Made by a program: the position numbers and the translations under genes. Shown here in pieces: positions 10,987 through 23,240 of a DNA stretch of 64,000 nt. How positions within the stretch are numbered: position 1 is the first letter of the stretch; each line of letters opens with the position of its first letter. The stretch comes from Typha latifolia (lineage: Eukaryota; Streptophyta; Magnoliopsida; Poales; Typhaceae), in NCBI GenBank assembly GCA_019914945.1, contig CM034103.1, positions 15,714,785 to 15,778,784 on the forward strand. The letters are read 5' to 3'. The notes below the pieces were generated by a model. That model was not told the origin of the DNA and ran no database searches. It saw nothing but the letters and a program-made list of their open reading frames with translations.

Positions 10987-13900
10987 ATGTCGTCGCCTCC
11001 CCCCAACTCCCCTCCGACTCCGCCGTCGTCGTCTCCTCCCCCTCCGGCGTCAGAGCCACCGCCATCTACTCCTCCGCCTCCGGTGTCAGCGCCGCCTCCA
11101 TCTACTCCTCCGCCCACGTCAGCTCCGCCTCCATCTACTCCTCCCCCGTCAGCTCCGCCGCCAGCTACTCCTCCCCCGTCAGCTCCGCCGCCAGATACTC
11201 CTCCACCGACAGCTCCGCCGCCAGATACTCCTCCCCCGTTGTCTCCGCCGCCGAACACCCCGCCACCTGTTCCCCCACCTACGTCTCCTCCTCCTCCTCC
11301 TCTTCCGCCACCGTCTCCGATCCTTCCGCCAGTGACTCCTTCATCACCTCCTCCAGTGACACCGTCTCCTCCTCCTCCAGTGAATCCTTCACCCACACCC
11401 ACATCGCCGCCAGCGCCAGCGCCTCCAGGGTCCTCTCCTCCGCCGCCTCCTGTAAAGCCTCCGGTTTCTCCTCCACCACCCCCGGCGGTGAACCCAACAC
11501 CCTCGCGTTCTCCTCCTCCGCCGCTGCTTCCGTCTTCACCACCTCCTCCTCCTACTCCACCGCCACCGCCTTCGTCTAGTTCGTCGGTGTCTATTCCGCT
11601 TGTGGTGGGGATTTCCGCTGGGGGGGTGGTTCTTTTGGTGGCGGCGATCGTAATTTTCCTCTCTTTCTGCAGAAAGAAACCAAAGGAGCTACGGCCGTCA
11701 ACGCCACCCAAAGGTAACCTTCGTCCATGAATAATTTAAAACTAAAGGGTTTTTCTCTTCATAAACATAGTTTCTGTACTTAGTTAATGAGGTCAATTTT
11801 CAAATAGTTATTCTTTTATTCTTAAAATGATGTATTTATTTTAAAAATAACTATTTTATTTATTTATTTGTATTATAAAATAAAAATGACTAATAGTGTA
11901 CTAATCATTTTTTTATGTAATATAAAGTAAAGGAAAAAATTGATTTTTATGAAATTATAATGAATATTCTTTAATTTGATATAAAGTAGATTGATGAAAT
12001 ATATCTATCAAGAGTAAATTATTTATTAGTTAGTGTATAGTATAAGATGTAATCTTAATAAATAATATTTATATTATAAATGGAGGTTATTATATTATTT
12101 AGTTGTTATTATGAAATAAGAAGTTATATTTTAAAAATAAGAAGAAAAAAAAATTATTCTAGAAGTGAACCAGAGCTAAGTATTTATGATTTTTTTTCCG
12201 CGACCCAATTTTACTGTGGGCCGATTGGGTGGAGGGCCGAGCTCAGGCCCTGTTAGACACCAAAATAGAGCTGGCCTTCATGCATAGATGACTAGATGTT
12301 TATGTAAAGCTTCCTGGGTTAATTACTCTTACTAATCACTTAAGTCGCTCATAAACTTTTGTACCTGAAGGCATGAATCTTTTTATGTAAATTATTTTGT
12401 CTTCTTTCTCGTTTGAAACTTGACTACTTGCTCCTCCTTTCACAGACTCACATGCTTCTGGACCTCATTCTACAACCCTTCCTTTCTCAACACAACAAAC
12501 ACTTTCACCACCTCCTACTGCATCTTCTCAGACAATTAGCAGCAGTGGAGCTTCTGGTTCTTATGGTGGCTCTGAGTTCCAGCAGCGCCCACTTTCGCCG
12601 GCGCTCGCCATTGCTGTCTCAACGGGTTCCTACACGTACGAAGAAATGGCGGCGGCAACGAATGGATTCTCCGACGCTAATCTTCTCGGGCAAGGTGGAT
12701 TTGGCTATGTGTACAGTGGCACACTCAATGGAATGGATGTTGCCATCAAGAAACTGCGAGCTGGGAGCGGGCAGGGTGATCGCGAGTTCTGCGCAGAGGT
12801 TGAAATTATTAGCCGGGTGCATCATAAGAATTTGGTCTCATTAGTTGGATTTTGTATTGCTGGGGATCAAAGGCTGCTTGCGTATGAATTTGTTCCTAAC
12901 AAGACTCTCGAGTTTCATCTACATGGTAATTATTAACAGTTTTTTATTTTAATTTTCCTAATTTCACCATGCATTATAGAAACTGTTACATGTTTATATT
13001 TATATGCTGCTTGTTTTGTAGGGAGTGATCGACCAGCTCTAGATTGGCCCAGAAGATGGAAAATTGCTTTGACTTCTGCAAAGGGTTTGGCTTATCTGCA
13101 TGAGGACTGTGAGTTCATCCTGTTGCCTCTCTTTTCTTTCTTGCTATTTCAGTATATAGTTTTTCCAAGAGCCATGCTTTATTTCGTACTCTTTAAGTCT
13201 CACTTACTTGCAGGTCATCCTAAGATTATTCATCGTGATATCAAAGCAGCTAATATTCTTCTCGATTTCAACTTTGAGGCAAAGGTAAGGTACATGAAAG
13301 GCTAATAGCTAGCTTTAACTGCAAGCATTAGAGTAGGCTAAACAACAAGCTGCAAACCTTGTGCAGGTTGCGGATTTCGGGTTAGCGAAATTTCAACATG
13401 GAGATAGAACTCAAGTCTCTACTCGAGTCATGGGAACTTTTGGGTAATTCATTTTCTCGACCTCATAATTTGTTCTGCGAGGTGAATAAATCTGTTATTG
13501 AGATAGTCCATAAGTTTTGAGTAATATATTGTGATGCCCAAAACAAATGCTATAGTTTTCATCAGGAGGAGTATCAACACATGTCAATCCTTCGTAATCT
13601 TTACACCTAGGTCTGGATAGTGCTAGCATATTTAAACCCTGCTGATTGGCATACAACATGCATTTCTAGCTACATGCTGTTGTAACAGGTAAACAGAGCC
13701 GAGCGAGTTGAGAGAGAGAGAGCAATCTTTATAAAGAGACAATAATGTCTTGTAACCTAAATGACATAATTGTTGTTCTGTTGGAACCAATATGTCTGTC
13801 TTCTCTTCTCATGTGATCTATTCCTGCAGGTACTTGGCACCAGAGTATGCATCTTCTGGCAAAGTTACATATAGGTCTGATGTCTTTTCATTTGGAGTTG

Positions 13901-14910
13901 TTCTTCTCGAGCTAATTACCGGAAGGAAACCTGTACAATCATCTCAGACTTACATGGATGAGACCTTGGTTGGTTGGGTTAGTGTCCAAACAACTCTCTT
14001 CTCAAGAAATTTTCTTGCTGGATCTTATTCTATAAAGTCTCAGCTGCAGTAAAACAGAAGTCACTGTACATCTGAAGTTTACTTCTTTTTTTCGGCATCT
14101 CAAGAGATTTTGCTGCTGTATTTCCAAGAAAAATACATGCAAGTAATCCGTAGTAGTATTCCTCCTATGTCATATATCGGTGGATTTCCCTTGCAGTCAT
14201 TTGGGTCTCGTGTCTTTTCATGCAGGCACGGCCATTGATGACACGAGCTCTCAAAGAGGACAACTACGACGAGCTCATCGATCCGCGACTTAAAACGAAC
14301 TATGATCCTTATGAAATGGCACGCTTGATTGAGTGCGCCGCTGCTGCTGTGCGCCATTCAGCAAGTCATCGTCCAAAAATGAGCCAGGTGCCTTTTCTAA
14401 TGATATAATCTGCAGATCTCGTATGAAATGGCTGTCTAAATACAGCATTCACCTATCCTTCCTTCCTCCCTGCCTCTGTAGTAGCCAATATTACTCTAAT
14501 AATCAGTACTCGTTTGGAGAACTCAAACATGATTTTTTTTTTTTTTTTTTTTTTTTTTGTTTCACTGCTTGGTTTAATCAACTTTGTTTTTTAAAACTCG
14601 AGAGCAGATAATTCGGTACCTGGAAGGAGAAATCTCCAATGAGGATTTGAATGTTGGCATTAAACCTGGCCAAAGCTCTTTCCATGGCCATCGCGAGCCT
14701 GGAAAGGATTCAGGTCAACAGAGCGACGTAAGAAGACTCAGGAAAATGGCATTTGGGAACCAAGAAGACATCAGTAGCGCCGAATTCAGTGAAACAACCA
14801 GTGAATATGGTGTGAATCAGACCACGTCGAGCAGTGGAGCAGACACAGGAGAAGTCGAATCACGCGGACGTTGGTCGAGAGGCAGCCATGGCTTCAGCAC
14901 CGGAATTTAG
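10987..14910 (+). CDS. Proline-rich extensin-like receptor kinase (PERK)
   Basis: Eight exons: 10987-11713, 12446-12925, 13022-13108, 13214-13284, 13367-13443, 13830-13977, 14226-14387, 14608-14910; 684 residues. Residues 1-200 are a Pro/Ser/Thr-rich, extensin-like wall domain without an obvious signal peptide, as usual for PERKs. One membrane helix spans about 203-228 and is followed by CRKK. A Ser/Gln-rich linker leads to a Ser/Thr kinase domain from about 305: Gly loop GQGGFGYV (324-331), VAIKK (Lys344), [12 protein letters not shown] (Asp440), ADFGLA (457-462) and GTFGYLAPEY. The catalytic residues are intact, so an active RD-type kinase is expected. PERKs act at the plasma membrane as wall-monitoring receptors. 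Intron 1 is 732 bp. Exon 8 is a Ser/Gly/Thr-rich tail. Confidence 0.92.
14531..14559. repeat. Poly(T) run in PERK intron 7
   Basis: A run of about 27 T close to the final acceptor site; it may extend the polypyrimidine tract. Confidence 0.85.
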
Positions 14911-15368
14911 TCACTGTTGTTGTATTGTGATCAGTTTGTTGTTGCTTGCTCTCCCTTCTGTAATTTGCTTCTCTTGTGAAGTTATCACTTTGAGTAGGAA
15001 GACTACCTACCATACCAAAGGTTAAAGAATCCAATTGTGATTATTCTCATTCAGAATATTTGTTGAGAGAAACATTAACCTCCAAATTGTTTACACAGTT
15101 GTTTGTGTTAATAATTGGGTATAGACCCAACGAACTATTGCTTATTTTTTATATAGACATTAATTATCTACTAAATTAGTCAAGAGAATTAATTGAGAGT
15201 AAATTAATTATTTGAAGTTTTTACGAGATTTTTCTTTAGGAAACTATGAAAAATGTATTGATAAGAGTAATAAGGACCGTCGGATCTAACTTAGGATGCT
15301 CATCTGGCGCAGCTTTTAAGTCGGTTACTCCCAAACTAATCGTGACTCGAGTTTTCGATCTGTGGCAA

Positions 15369-15926
15369 ATGGCGGAAGAGGAAATCGGTGGAATTTTCCA
15401 GAGTTTGCTCCCGCCAAAACTGGAGGACGCCGGCCTCGAAGACTGTGCCCTACCTCCGGAATCGATCATCGAAGCTTTCTCCCGCGCCGCCATATCCATC
15501 AAATCTCGCTTCACCGAAGAAGAAGAAGATGATGAAGAGAAGGAAGGCGGATGCGTCCAGGATCCGCGCCCGAGCAATGGAGAGATCGCTGATTCTCTCG
15601 TCGGCGGGGGCGGTGGATCGAAGACGATGCCAGTGTGCGGTGGCGGCGGTGTAGGAAGTGGAGTGGAAGGAAGGAAGGGTTCCGTAGACGAGGTGGTGGT
15701 TGTGGGTGTCGATGAGGAAGAGATGGAAGGTGATAGGGTTGTGGTTGTCGGCGGAGAGCAGGAGGAGCAGGATGTGGGAGGGAAGAGGTCCTGCGTTGAG
15801 GGAGTCAGGTTGGGGATACTTGGCGGAAAGAAGAAGTTAGGGCTCAGTGAGGAGAAGGAAGACGAGGGAGAAGGGGAGAGTGATGGAGGAAATCGTAAGC
15901 CCATTCTGGTGGAAGATCTCATCTGA
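15369..15926 (+). CDS. Unrecognised small acidic, glycine-rich protein
   Basis: A single-exon frame of 185 residues from the ATG at 15369 (context AAATGGCGG). I do not recognise a named family. The N-terminal 50 residues (MAEEEIGGIFQSLLPPKLED, then a Cys/Leu/Pro stretch and an amphipathic helix ending KSRF) look like an ordered module of the sort conserved in plants. The rest alternates Glu/Asp runs, Gly runs and Val-rich stretches and is probably disordered. The frame is open further upstream to 15246, but those 41 residues look less protein-like and the internal ATG is favoured. No signal peptide or membrane segment is visible. GC content is well above the flanks, which supports real coding. 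A LINE remnant begins about 200 bp downstream. Confidence 0.6.
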   Translation: MAEEEIGGIFQSLLPPKLEDAGLEDCALPPESIIEAFSRAAISIKSRFTEEEEDDEEKEGGCVQDPRPSNGEIADSLVGGGGGSKTMPVCGGGGVGSGVEGRKGSVDEVVVVGVDEEEMEGDRVVVVGGEQEEQDVGGKRSCVEGVRLGILGGKKKLGLSEEKEDEGEGESDGGNRKPILVEDLI

Positions 15927-16139
15927 GTGGGGTTCAACTTGAGGTATTTTTGCTCCTTCTCAAATTGTAGTATAATCTAGAAATTTGATTTCATGAAATG
16001 ATAGTGAGTGAGTTTTGTTTGCTGTTCGTATTATAGCTTTAATTCCAGTGTTCGTCTCCGTTTCTAGGAAAAAGCTCGTCTTTGTACTTTTTGCCATTAA
16101 TCGCTCTTGCCTATCTATAGTATACGATAATAAAAAGCA

Positions 16140-17305
16140 GAGCTCTTTGTTGTTCATTCACAGTGCATTTGATAGCTCCATGTGTCCAATTGTCAAAGAG
16201 TTTGCGAACTTCTTAAATTGCAAAGGTGAAAAACTGCCTTTAAAGTATTTTGGGCTCCCCTCCCATGACAGAAAATTGAGGAAGAGTGACCGGCTGCCGT
16301 TTATTAATAAGATTGACGAAAGGCTTGCAGACCAGAAATGTAAGTTATTTTCTTTAGGGGGAAGAATTGTGCTCATAAACTGTGTTGGGCTCCATTTCCG
16401 TTTATTATATGTTTTTTTTAGTAGATCGACTTGGGACAAGAAGAGAATTGACAATTTAAGGAGAAATTTTTTTTGGAGAGGTACTGAGGAAACTAGGAAA
16501 GAATATGCTCTAATTTCCTAGAAGAACGATTGTAAGAGGAAGGATTTGGCAAGGGATCCTGGATTTAATCAATATGAATAAGGCATTATTAGCTAAATGG
16601 TGGTGGTGTTTATTTCAAGATGGAAAGAGTTGTGGCCAAAGGTGATAATGCAAATATACTATAAGAGGAAAAAAGTAAAGCTCCTTCAAATTAATAACTC
16701 TACTATAATCTCCCATTTTTGGGGATGGGCACTTCAAACCAGTACTGAATGGGAGGTTCAAAAGGGTGATAAGATCATATATTGGCAAGATATTTGTTGT
16801 GGTGCGTGTACTATAGCAACAAACTTCTCTGGTCTATTTGATATTGTATGATATGAAAAGGTAACCGTTAAAGATGTACGAAATGGAGGTGTTTGGAACC
16901 CAAAGTACCGTAGGAACTTAACTGAGCAGCAGAAAAATGATGAGAATGATATGATTGATATAGGGAAAATAGTGGGATAACTATGTCGGCCATGAAAGAC
17001 AAGATAAAGTAGAGGCTTAAGAGTAATAGTATTTTTATAGTTAAATCTCTTTATAAATTTCTGAATCATGAGGTGATCATCTCTCATACTTTATTGAAAA
17101 TTGGAAATTAAAAATTATGTTTAAGGTACGAGCATTCCTGTGGCTGATTTGCCAGAACAGGATATTAATAAAAGACAATCTTAAAAAAAGAGGGTGGAGT
17201 GGAATACAAATGTGTCTTTTGTTCTCCGGAGGAATTTGTTAACCATCTACTTGTGAGATGTCATTATGTGAAGTAGATTTTTAGCAAGGTAAAATTGGCT
17301 CTGGG
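16140..17305 (+). mobile_element. Decayed LINE retrotransposon, C-terminal RT part (left fragment)
   Basis: Translation shows the end of a plant non-LTR reverse transcriptase: KLPLKYFGLPSHDRKLRKSD, a LFSLGGRIVLIN block and RRNFFWRG. After a frameshift come LDLINMNKALLAKWWW and EWEVQKGDKIIYWQD, typical of LINE C-terminal regions, then zinc-finger-like remnants up to 17300. Frameshifts and stops (for example after 16518) show that it is dead. The element is 5' truncated, with its boundary near or before 16140. It is interrupted at 17305 by another transposon and resumes at about 18088. Confidence 0.8.
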
Positions 17306-18079
17306 TAAGGGTGTAAACGAGCCGAGACTGAGCGAGTCAACGTTCGCTCAGGCTTGGCTTAAAATTAATTTCGAGCCTAATTTAATATTTAGGCTTGGCT
17401 CAGCTCAAATCGAGCTGGGCCTGAGTCGAGCCCGACCCCGAGCCTAATTGGAAGAGGATGCGACGACGACGATGACTTGCCGAAGGAGGAGGAGAAGGTC
17501 GATGGAGGAAGGAGAGGCAGAAGGAGTAGGAGGAGGCTGGAGGAAATTTTGTTAGGCACGTCTTCTTTTATAGAATGTGGACTGCTTTTGCATTGAGTTC
17601 TTCCTTTCCCCGTTGCTCTCTCTCTCTCTAAAGTGATTGCTGCTCCAAAATTGGACCTTTCACCCTCCCATCGGAGTTTGGAGAGTTTGGAGTTTGGTTG
17701 GACCTTTCACCCTCCCGTCGGTGTTTGGAGTTTAGTTGAAATGGGAAACCATGAGATTAGTATTGCTAATAAATGCTCTCTTTTGAATTACTCACCGAAA
17801 TAAATAGGAATTGTTTTAGCTCCTTAGCTCTATAAGCAATTGCTCTCTTGACTTTGACAAGCCTAGACCTCTGCTTAGAGATGTCAACTTGACAAGCCTA
17901 GACCTCTGCTTATAGACTCTTTGCAGTAACGAGCCTATCGAGTCGGCTTTAGCTCAGGCTCGGCTTGAAATTTAAATCGAGCTTCGAAAATAAGCTCAGG
18001 CTCAACTCAGCATGAGCTGAGTTGAGCTCGAGCTTCAGTCGAGCCAAACTCGAGCCGCTCATTTATTTTGACACCCCTA
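17306..18079. mobile_element. hAT-like non-autonomous element nested in the LINE
   Basis: A 774-bp insertion splits the LINE. The left end reads TAAGGGTGTAAACGAGCC and the right end, reversed, reads TAGGGGTGTC, giving short inverted termini. The flanking octamers GCTCTGGG (17298-17305) and GCTCTCGA (18080-18087) share GCTCT, consistent with a decayed 8-bp target duplication as in hAT elements. Subterminal regions are full of GAGC/GCTC motifs. The interior has two short tandem duplications (units at 17651 and 17698; 17856 and 17891). No transposase frame is visible. Confidence 0.65.
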
Positions 18080-18087
18080 GCTCTCGA

Positions 18088-18674
18088 TTTGGTTAGTGTA
18101 ACTGGTTTCATTTTAAGATTGGCAAGAATAAGGAGATGTCCAAATGGGTTGCTATGTGGGCTGCTGCTCTGATATGGAATGTATGATTGGAAATAAATAA
18201 TCAAATTTTTATTGATAAGTCTAAATCCTGGGAAGACATTCAACATAAAGTAATTGCTTTGTTTCTTTGTTGGGCAAGGCTACAAGGCGAGGATGCGGCA
18301 AAAAGAGTAAAAAAAGCTGGTTCAGCCAGTGGATGTGGAGATTCTAAACTGATTGAAGACTATTATTTTTGCTTGCTTGATTTAACTGGGACTTTGTTAC
18401 TCTTTGAATTCTGGCTTGAAGTACTGTTAGTATACTAATGCGTGGTGGTTGTTTGTTGGGTTAAACTTTGTTAGGTTTTCAATGTTTTGTTGGTAACCCC
18501 TAGTGGAGTTGTGGGTGTCTGGTTGTTGATGGTTTTTGTTGACATTGTAGGGGTATCTGTGGTTTTTGTTTTTAGGACTATGAACTTAACAACTCCTATG
18601 TACTAAAAGTGTAAGGTTGATTGTGTTTAATTGTTTCAATAAAACAGGGCTCCTGCCTTTTGTCAAAAAAAAAA
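18088..18674 (+). mobile_element. Decayed LINE, right fragment with poly(A) tail
   Basis: Continuation of the LINE after the nested insertion. WVAMWAAALIWNVWLEINNQ matches the W-x-E-R/I-N block that ends plant LINE ORF2 proteins. A 3' UTR follows, ending CAATAAAACAGGGCTCCTGC and a run of ten A at 18665-18674, which marks the 3' end. Confidence 0.78.
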
Positions 18675-20819
18675 TGTCAAGAGTTAACTTAAGGATTTTC
18701 CCTCTATTAGAGTTCAATAACGTCTTGCTAAATTGTACAGTGTTATTCCTCTAAACTTTAATAAAGAAGCACAATGATTTATAGCACTTCGCTATTTTTC
18801 TTTTCTTGGATACTAGTTAAATTATTTGTGCTAAGAGGTGAGAAATCAAAGGAAATATATAAATGTTAAAATATAACTAAGGATAAGAATTTTTTTTGTA
18901 TGAATTCTGGTTTCACTGATCTAACGTATTATGTCCTCAAAAGATTTGTTTTTAAGTATCTATCTATGTACTGTGATTAGTAGAATAGGTTTCCTAATGC
19001 TATTACAATCTCTAGGTTACTGCACAAGTTCTACTTATGTCTTATACTCTTAATCAGTTACCAAAAGTATAATTTTTCTCTTGTTATTTGTTCTGGAGAT
19101 GAAATTCTCACAATTAATTAGAAACTTATCTAGAATGCAAGTAGCATGGTTTCCAAGCAATGCATTTTGATAACTTTGAAATCCTCTATCTTTTCTTTCT
19201 TCTACCAAACTACAAAACATGTTTAAATTTTATACCTTTCACCCTCTCCTTTTTCCGGCCTAATCGTTTGATGTCTTTCGCTTGTTATTTTCCTTTATTT
19301 GGTAATATTCATCTTATTTGGTGTATGATTTATATATTCTTTTCTCTGTTGTTAATCTTTTCCTTCATTTTCTTATTCATAAACTGAATCAATTTCGCAG
19401 CATCTCTAATAAAGGCTTTATTAGGATTTATTTCTAGTAGTTCTCTATTCCCTTCCCTTCCTGCAGATGTTGTTTCTAGTGGTCTTACATGTATTGTTCC
19501 TTTGTATATAATTGCATGCATAAGTTTCTATATCTACTATCTGAACTTCTGAAGGTCTTTGTGTGTATATTCTTGCTTCAGAAAAGATGGTTTCTCTTCT
19601 TTCACCCGAGCAATTTCACATGATTCAATGTTGACTAATGTGTTTTTAGCTTCATGTCAATACCATGAAAAATGTAACTGAGATTATCAAATTTTATCTA
19701 TGATTTCTGATAAGAATGCAACAAAGAAAAAGAGAAAAAGGAAAGGAAAAAAGAAAAGGAAAAGAACCTACAATGAGGTAGAATAGAAATTAATATGCTC
19801 CTAACAGAAATTTACCTATGGACCCAGTAAAAAAGCCACTTTATGTAACTACAGGTGGAGATGGTAGCCCAGGCCAACTTAAAAAGGTGCAGGGCTTGAT
19901 TTGTTAACCTTGCTGTGTAGGGCCACTTCATGTGAGTTGTAACTGGAGATGTGTACCCAATTCAAATTAGAAGAATTGCAGGACTTGATTTATTAAAGCT
20001 TGGATCCACTTGGAAGTAATGCCCCAAACCTAGCCTCGACCCGACTTCCCCATACTATACTGGTGTTGGTCCCTCTCCCTTGTCATCTTACCACGAAATA
20101 TTGCTGTGGCCTCGTCCTGCCACAGCGAAGTAATTGAATGAGAGCTCCAGGAACTGTATTGTTTGGTTGGTTACCAAGTTCATAGTGCTACAATTATTAG
20201 TGTTCTTAAATATATCTTCTATTCTTCTATGAGCTTGATATCCTATCCAGCTGCGGAAGTGGTGGGTCTTGATAAGATTATCTTTACGATTCTAATGTTA
20301 TCATATATGACGTCCTACTTATAGACAACATTGTTGATAACGAGACATTAGTCATCGCTTGGTTAGTTGGTTGGACCCGCATTTATTAATTGGCAGCTAT
20401 TATTTTGATAGACCAATATTATTAGATAAGTTACAACGGACTTAAGAGTTAAACCTGATTAATACCATAATCCTTTATCTGTTTGTGACCTGCTATGCCA
20501 AAGAAGTTATAACCAACAGCTTGGACATATTGGCAAGTAGAGATAATTTTTAAGAAGAGCTTTATTGTATGAATAGCTTAGCAAAGAAATCTCACTGTTA
20601 CGGTGTACTCGTGACACTGTGTGAATTGATACAAGGCAGCAACGGATCACTATGCTAATAGTGATGTACAGTTCTATTTAAGCTGGTCACTCCACCAAAC
20701 AATTGTACACAGGTGATCTGTATGTTTGCCTTTTCTCTTCTGTAATGTCATTATCCTCTTATTATTTCATCTTTTTAAGTGCATTTGTGTGATAAGCAGC
20801 ATCTGTTGCCAGTTAAAAT
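18675..20819. other. Intergenic, no feature recognised
   Basis: AT-rich DNA with stops in all frames. Short hydrophobic frames such as 19160-19387 have no splice or family support. I see no gene, RNA or clear repeat. Confidence 0.55.
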
Positions 20820-21530
20820 CTATGCATAATGTGCCTGCTGATTTGGCCGATAATATTTGCAATCTCCTCAATATTGAGAAAGGCAAGTATCCGTTCCCCA
20901 AACAGACTGAAAATCAGGGATCACGAGCTTTTCCTCAATAACATTGATAATCCAAATAATCCAAATCCTAACAGCAGCAGACCAACTATGCTATCGATTA
21001 TGGCAACCCTTCTCTAGCAAACATGGAGGAACGGAAGGAATATTACTTTCAACAATATTAGGGAACTCCCTTGCATCATATGGGAGAGATCAACAGCACT
21101 TGCATTTGAATATGACGCCACACTCGCTCCTGCTCCCCGGACCCGGAAAGATGGCAAACCCTGCCGCCCAACCCGTTGGTTGCCGTCACCTCATGGATGC
21201 TTAATGGATTCCACAGTATTAGTCAACATCCTCAAAGGATCAGTGCCTGCCCCTTGGACTATCCTATGGCTGATAGATGACTATAATCTACTTCTCTCTT
21301 GTATCTTAGTGTACATTATTGTGCATACTAACTGTAAAGCAAACCAAGCAGCATATTGGTTTGCTAATGCTGGTAAACATGTAGACTATGGATGTACCTG
21401 ACAAGAGGCATACCCTGAACCTTTGCTATGAATCTTGTATTTTGATGCCATAGGTACCACGTTACCAAATGGAATGGCTCGTAAGTAATGCCAAAATTAG
21501 GGTGGTTTTTCTATCAAAAAAAAGAAGAAG
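20820..21530 (+). mobile_element. Second LINE remnant (RNase H region)
   Basis: A fragment reading LADNICNLLNIEKGKYPF resembles the segment before YLG in plant LINE reverse transcriptases. After an internal deletion, a frame from about 21200 reads DSTVLVNILKGSVPAPWTI and ends with NCKANQAAYWFANAGK, the pattern of a plant LINE RNase H domain (conserved D-S, then H/N-x-A-N-x-x-A-Y-W-x-A). The fragment ends in an A-rich run near 21518-21530. Stops and frameshifts show decay. Confidence 0.62.
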
Positions 21531-22870
21531 AATCTACGCATATAGTTCTTTTGATAAGTCGACAACCTTGTGGTTGGCATGGGACTAGCAACATTGACGG
21601 GTATTAATTGAAAAGATAGTCGTACAAATGTCTGAGTTGTATCCACACCCTCCTCCTATCTTATTCCAATTGATGGTACGTCTCCACTTCCAGACAGATG
21701 TTTTGTTTCATATTTATCTCCTTATCAATAAGTGAGTGTGGTGGTAAAGTACCGGGGCTTGTTATCATTTTAAACGTTGTGAGGACTATTTCAACTAAAC
21801 TTTTAAAAGAAAGGAAGGTATGAATCATTCTTGCATGAGCTAAATATTACCCAATAGAGATTGATGTGAGCTCAGAGTGGTCATAGCCCATATAGTCCTT
21901 TGCACGACAACCTATGTTTGTCCCATTCAGCTGGGACCTTTGTGCAGGATATCGAAACGTTTGGGATTCTTTTTACCCGTTCATTATTGGTCATCAAACT
22001 TAATCAGAGATTAACCAATTCTAATAGAGTTTATAGTTATCTTTTTCTATGGCCGAGGAGGTTTTAGTATCTAACTTTGATATTAAATAATTATTATAGA
22101 TAAAATTATTTCAGTAATATTTAGTTCAAAATATTAGTTCAATGATGTATATAGTTTAAGATTTAAATTAGACTAAAATTTGATGAAGCTTAAATGATTT
22201 TGTATGTGATGATAGTAGTTTGTACTAGTACTTGGGCTATTGAATGATTAAAAACAAAAAGAGTAAACTCAATCGTAGCCGCAGATACAAAAGCTTCCAG
22301 GCAGTCATATCTGTCAAGGAAAAAGTTACATATATTAACCTCTTAGTCTTAAATTGGTACATACACGTGATTTCAGACTAGGACTGCAAAAGAGTTCATC
22401 GATTTTTTATCTTTAGTTGGGCTGATAGGGTGTCACATTTAGAGTGAAATAGAGTTTGACGTTGTTAAGTCTTAGAATTCAAACTCAACTAAAAAACTTA
22501 AGCAATTAAAGGAAGATCTTTTTTTAATTTTATTATTTATTTATCCTTTTTCATTGTGCAACTGAATGATTATATGTGATTAAACTCTCGATACTCAACA
22601 ATCTTTTTTGGCATACTATCGTTTGTTTTCCTGTGAGGATTTCTGAGTATTGGATAAGAATGATAAGATTGGTATAGTGAGAATCAATAACCTTAGCTAC
22701 CTCTTTATCCAATCTGATGGGTTGTTTCCATGCTCTGCCAAATGCGAGTTGCTTTCTCTTTAATCTCATCCATAAATTGTTGATTGCTTCTCACGGCACA
22801 TTGATGGAGTGCAACTCGAACACGTTTCTTTGCGTTCGCCGAATGAGGTCGAGAATATTTATATTAACCC

Positions 22871-22872
<2 letters not shown>

Positions 22873-22905
<33 letters not shown>
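22873..22905. repeat. (TA)n microsatellite
   Basis: About 16 TA units; a shorter tract follows at 22948-22963. Confidence 0.9.
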
Positions 22906-22908
<3 letters not shown>

Positions 22909-23202
22909 CTTGGTGACCTAATCTCTTTTGTAATATTTACCCAAAATATATATATATATATATTTATTTTGCCAGTAGGGTACATATTTCTTTTGAGTGG
23001 CCTCCTTTATTAAATAGGATTTCAGGACACTTGATCACACCAATAGTCTGAGTTCATCACATGAGGTGAGGACATATATTCAACGGCAAGTTCGATGGAT
23101 TCAGATCTACTTGATATCGACCATGCACACCTACATTTTAAATAAATAAAACTATATTCAACATCCAATATTTTGACTATATTATAAATAAAGGCACACC
23201 TT

Positions 23203-23206
23203 TTCG

Positions 23207-23234
<28 letters not shown>
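23203..23234. repeat. (TA)n microsatellite
   Basis: About 15 TA units in AT-rich intergenic DNA. Confidence 0.9.

Positions 23235-23240
<6 letters not shown>

Noticed and set aside
10980..11711. 243-codon Gly-rich frame on the minus strand over PERK exon 1
   Set aside because: It is the mirror of the Pro-rich PERK frame: CCN codons read as NGG on the other strand. No promoter, splice sites or domain support it.
15236..15937. 233-codon Ser/Pro-rich minus frame
   Set aside because: Complement of the acidic/glycine-rich plus gene. The plus frame has a good ATG context and a domain-like N-terminus; the minus frame is low complexity throughout.
16170..16205. TGTCAAAGAGTT upstream and TGTCAAGAGTT after the LINE poly(A), as a possible target-site duplication
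   Set aside because: The upstream copy lies inside sequence that still translates as LINE reverse transcriptase, so it cannot be the element's flank.
22717..23013. 98-codon plus frame with Tyr/Ile repeats
   Set aside because: Produced by translating (TA)n microsatellites.
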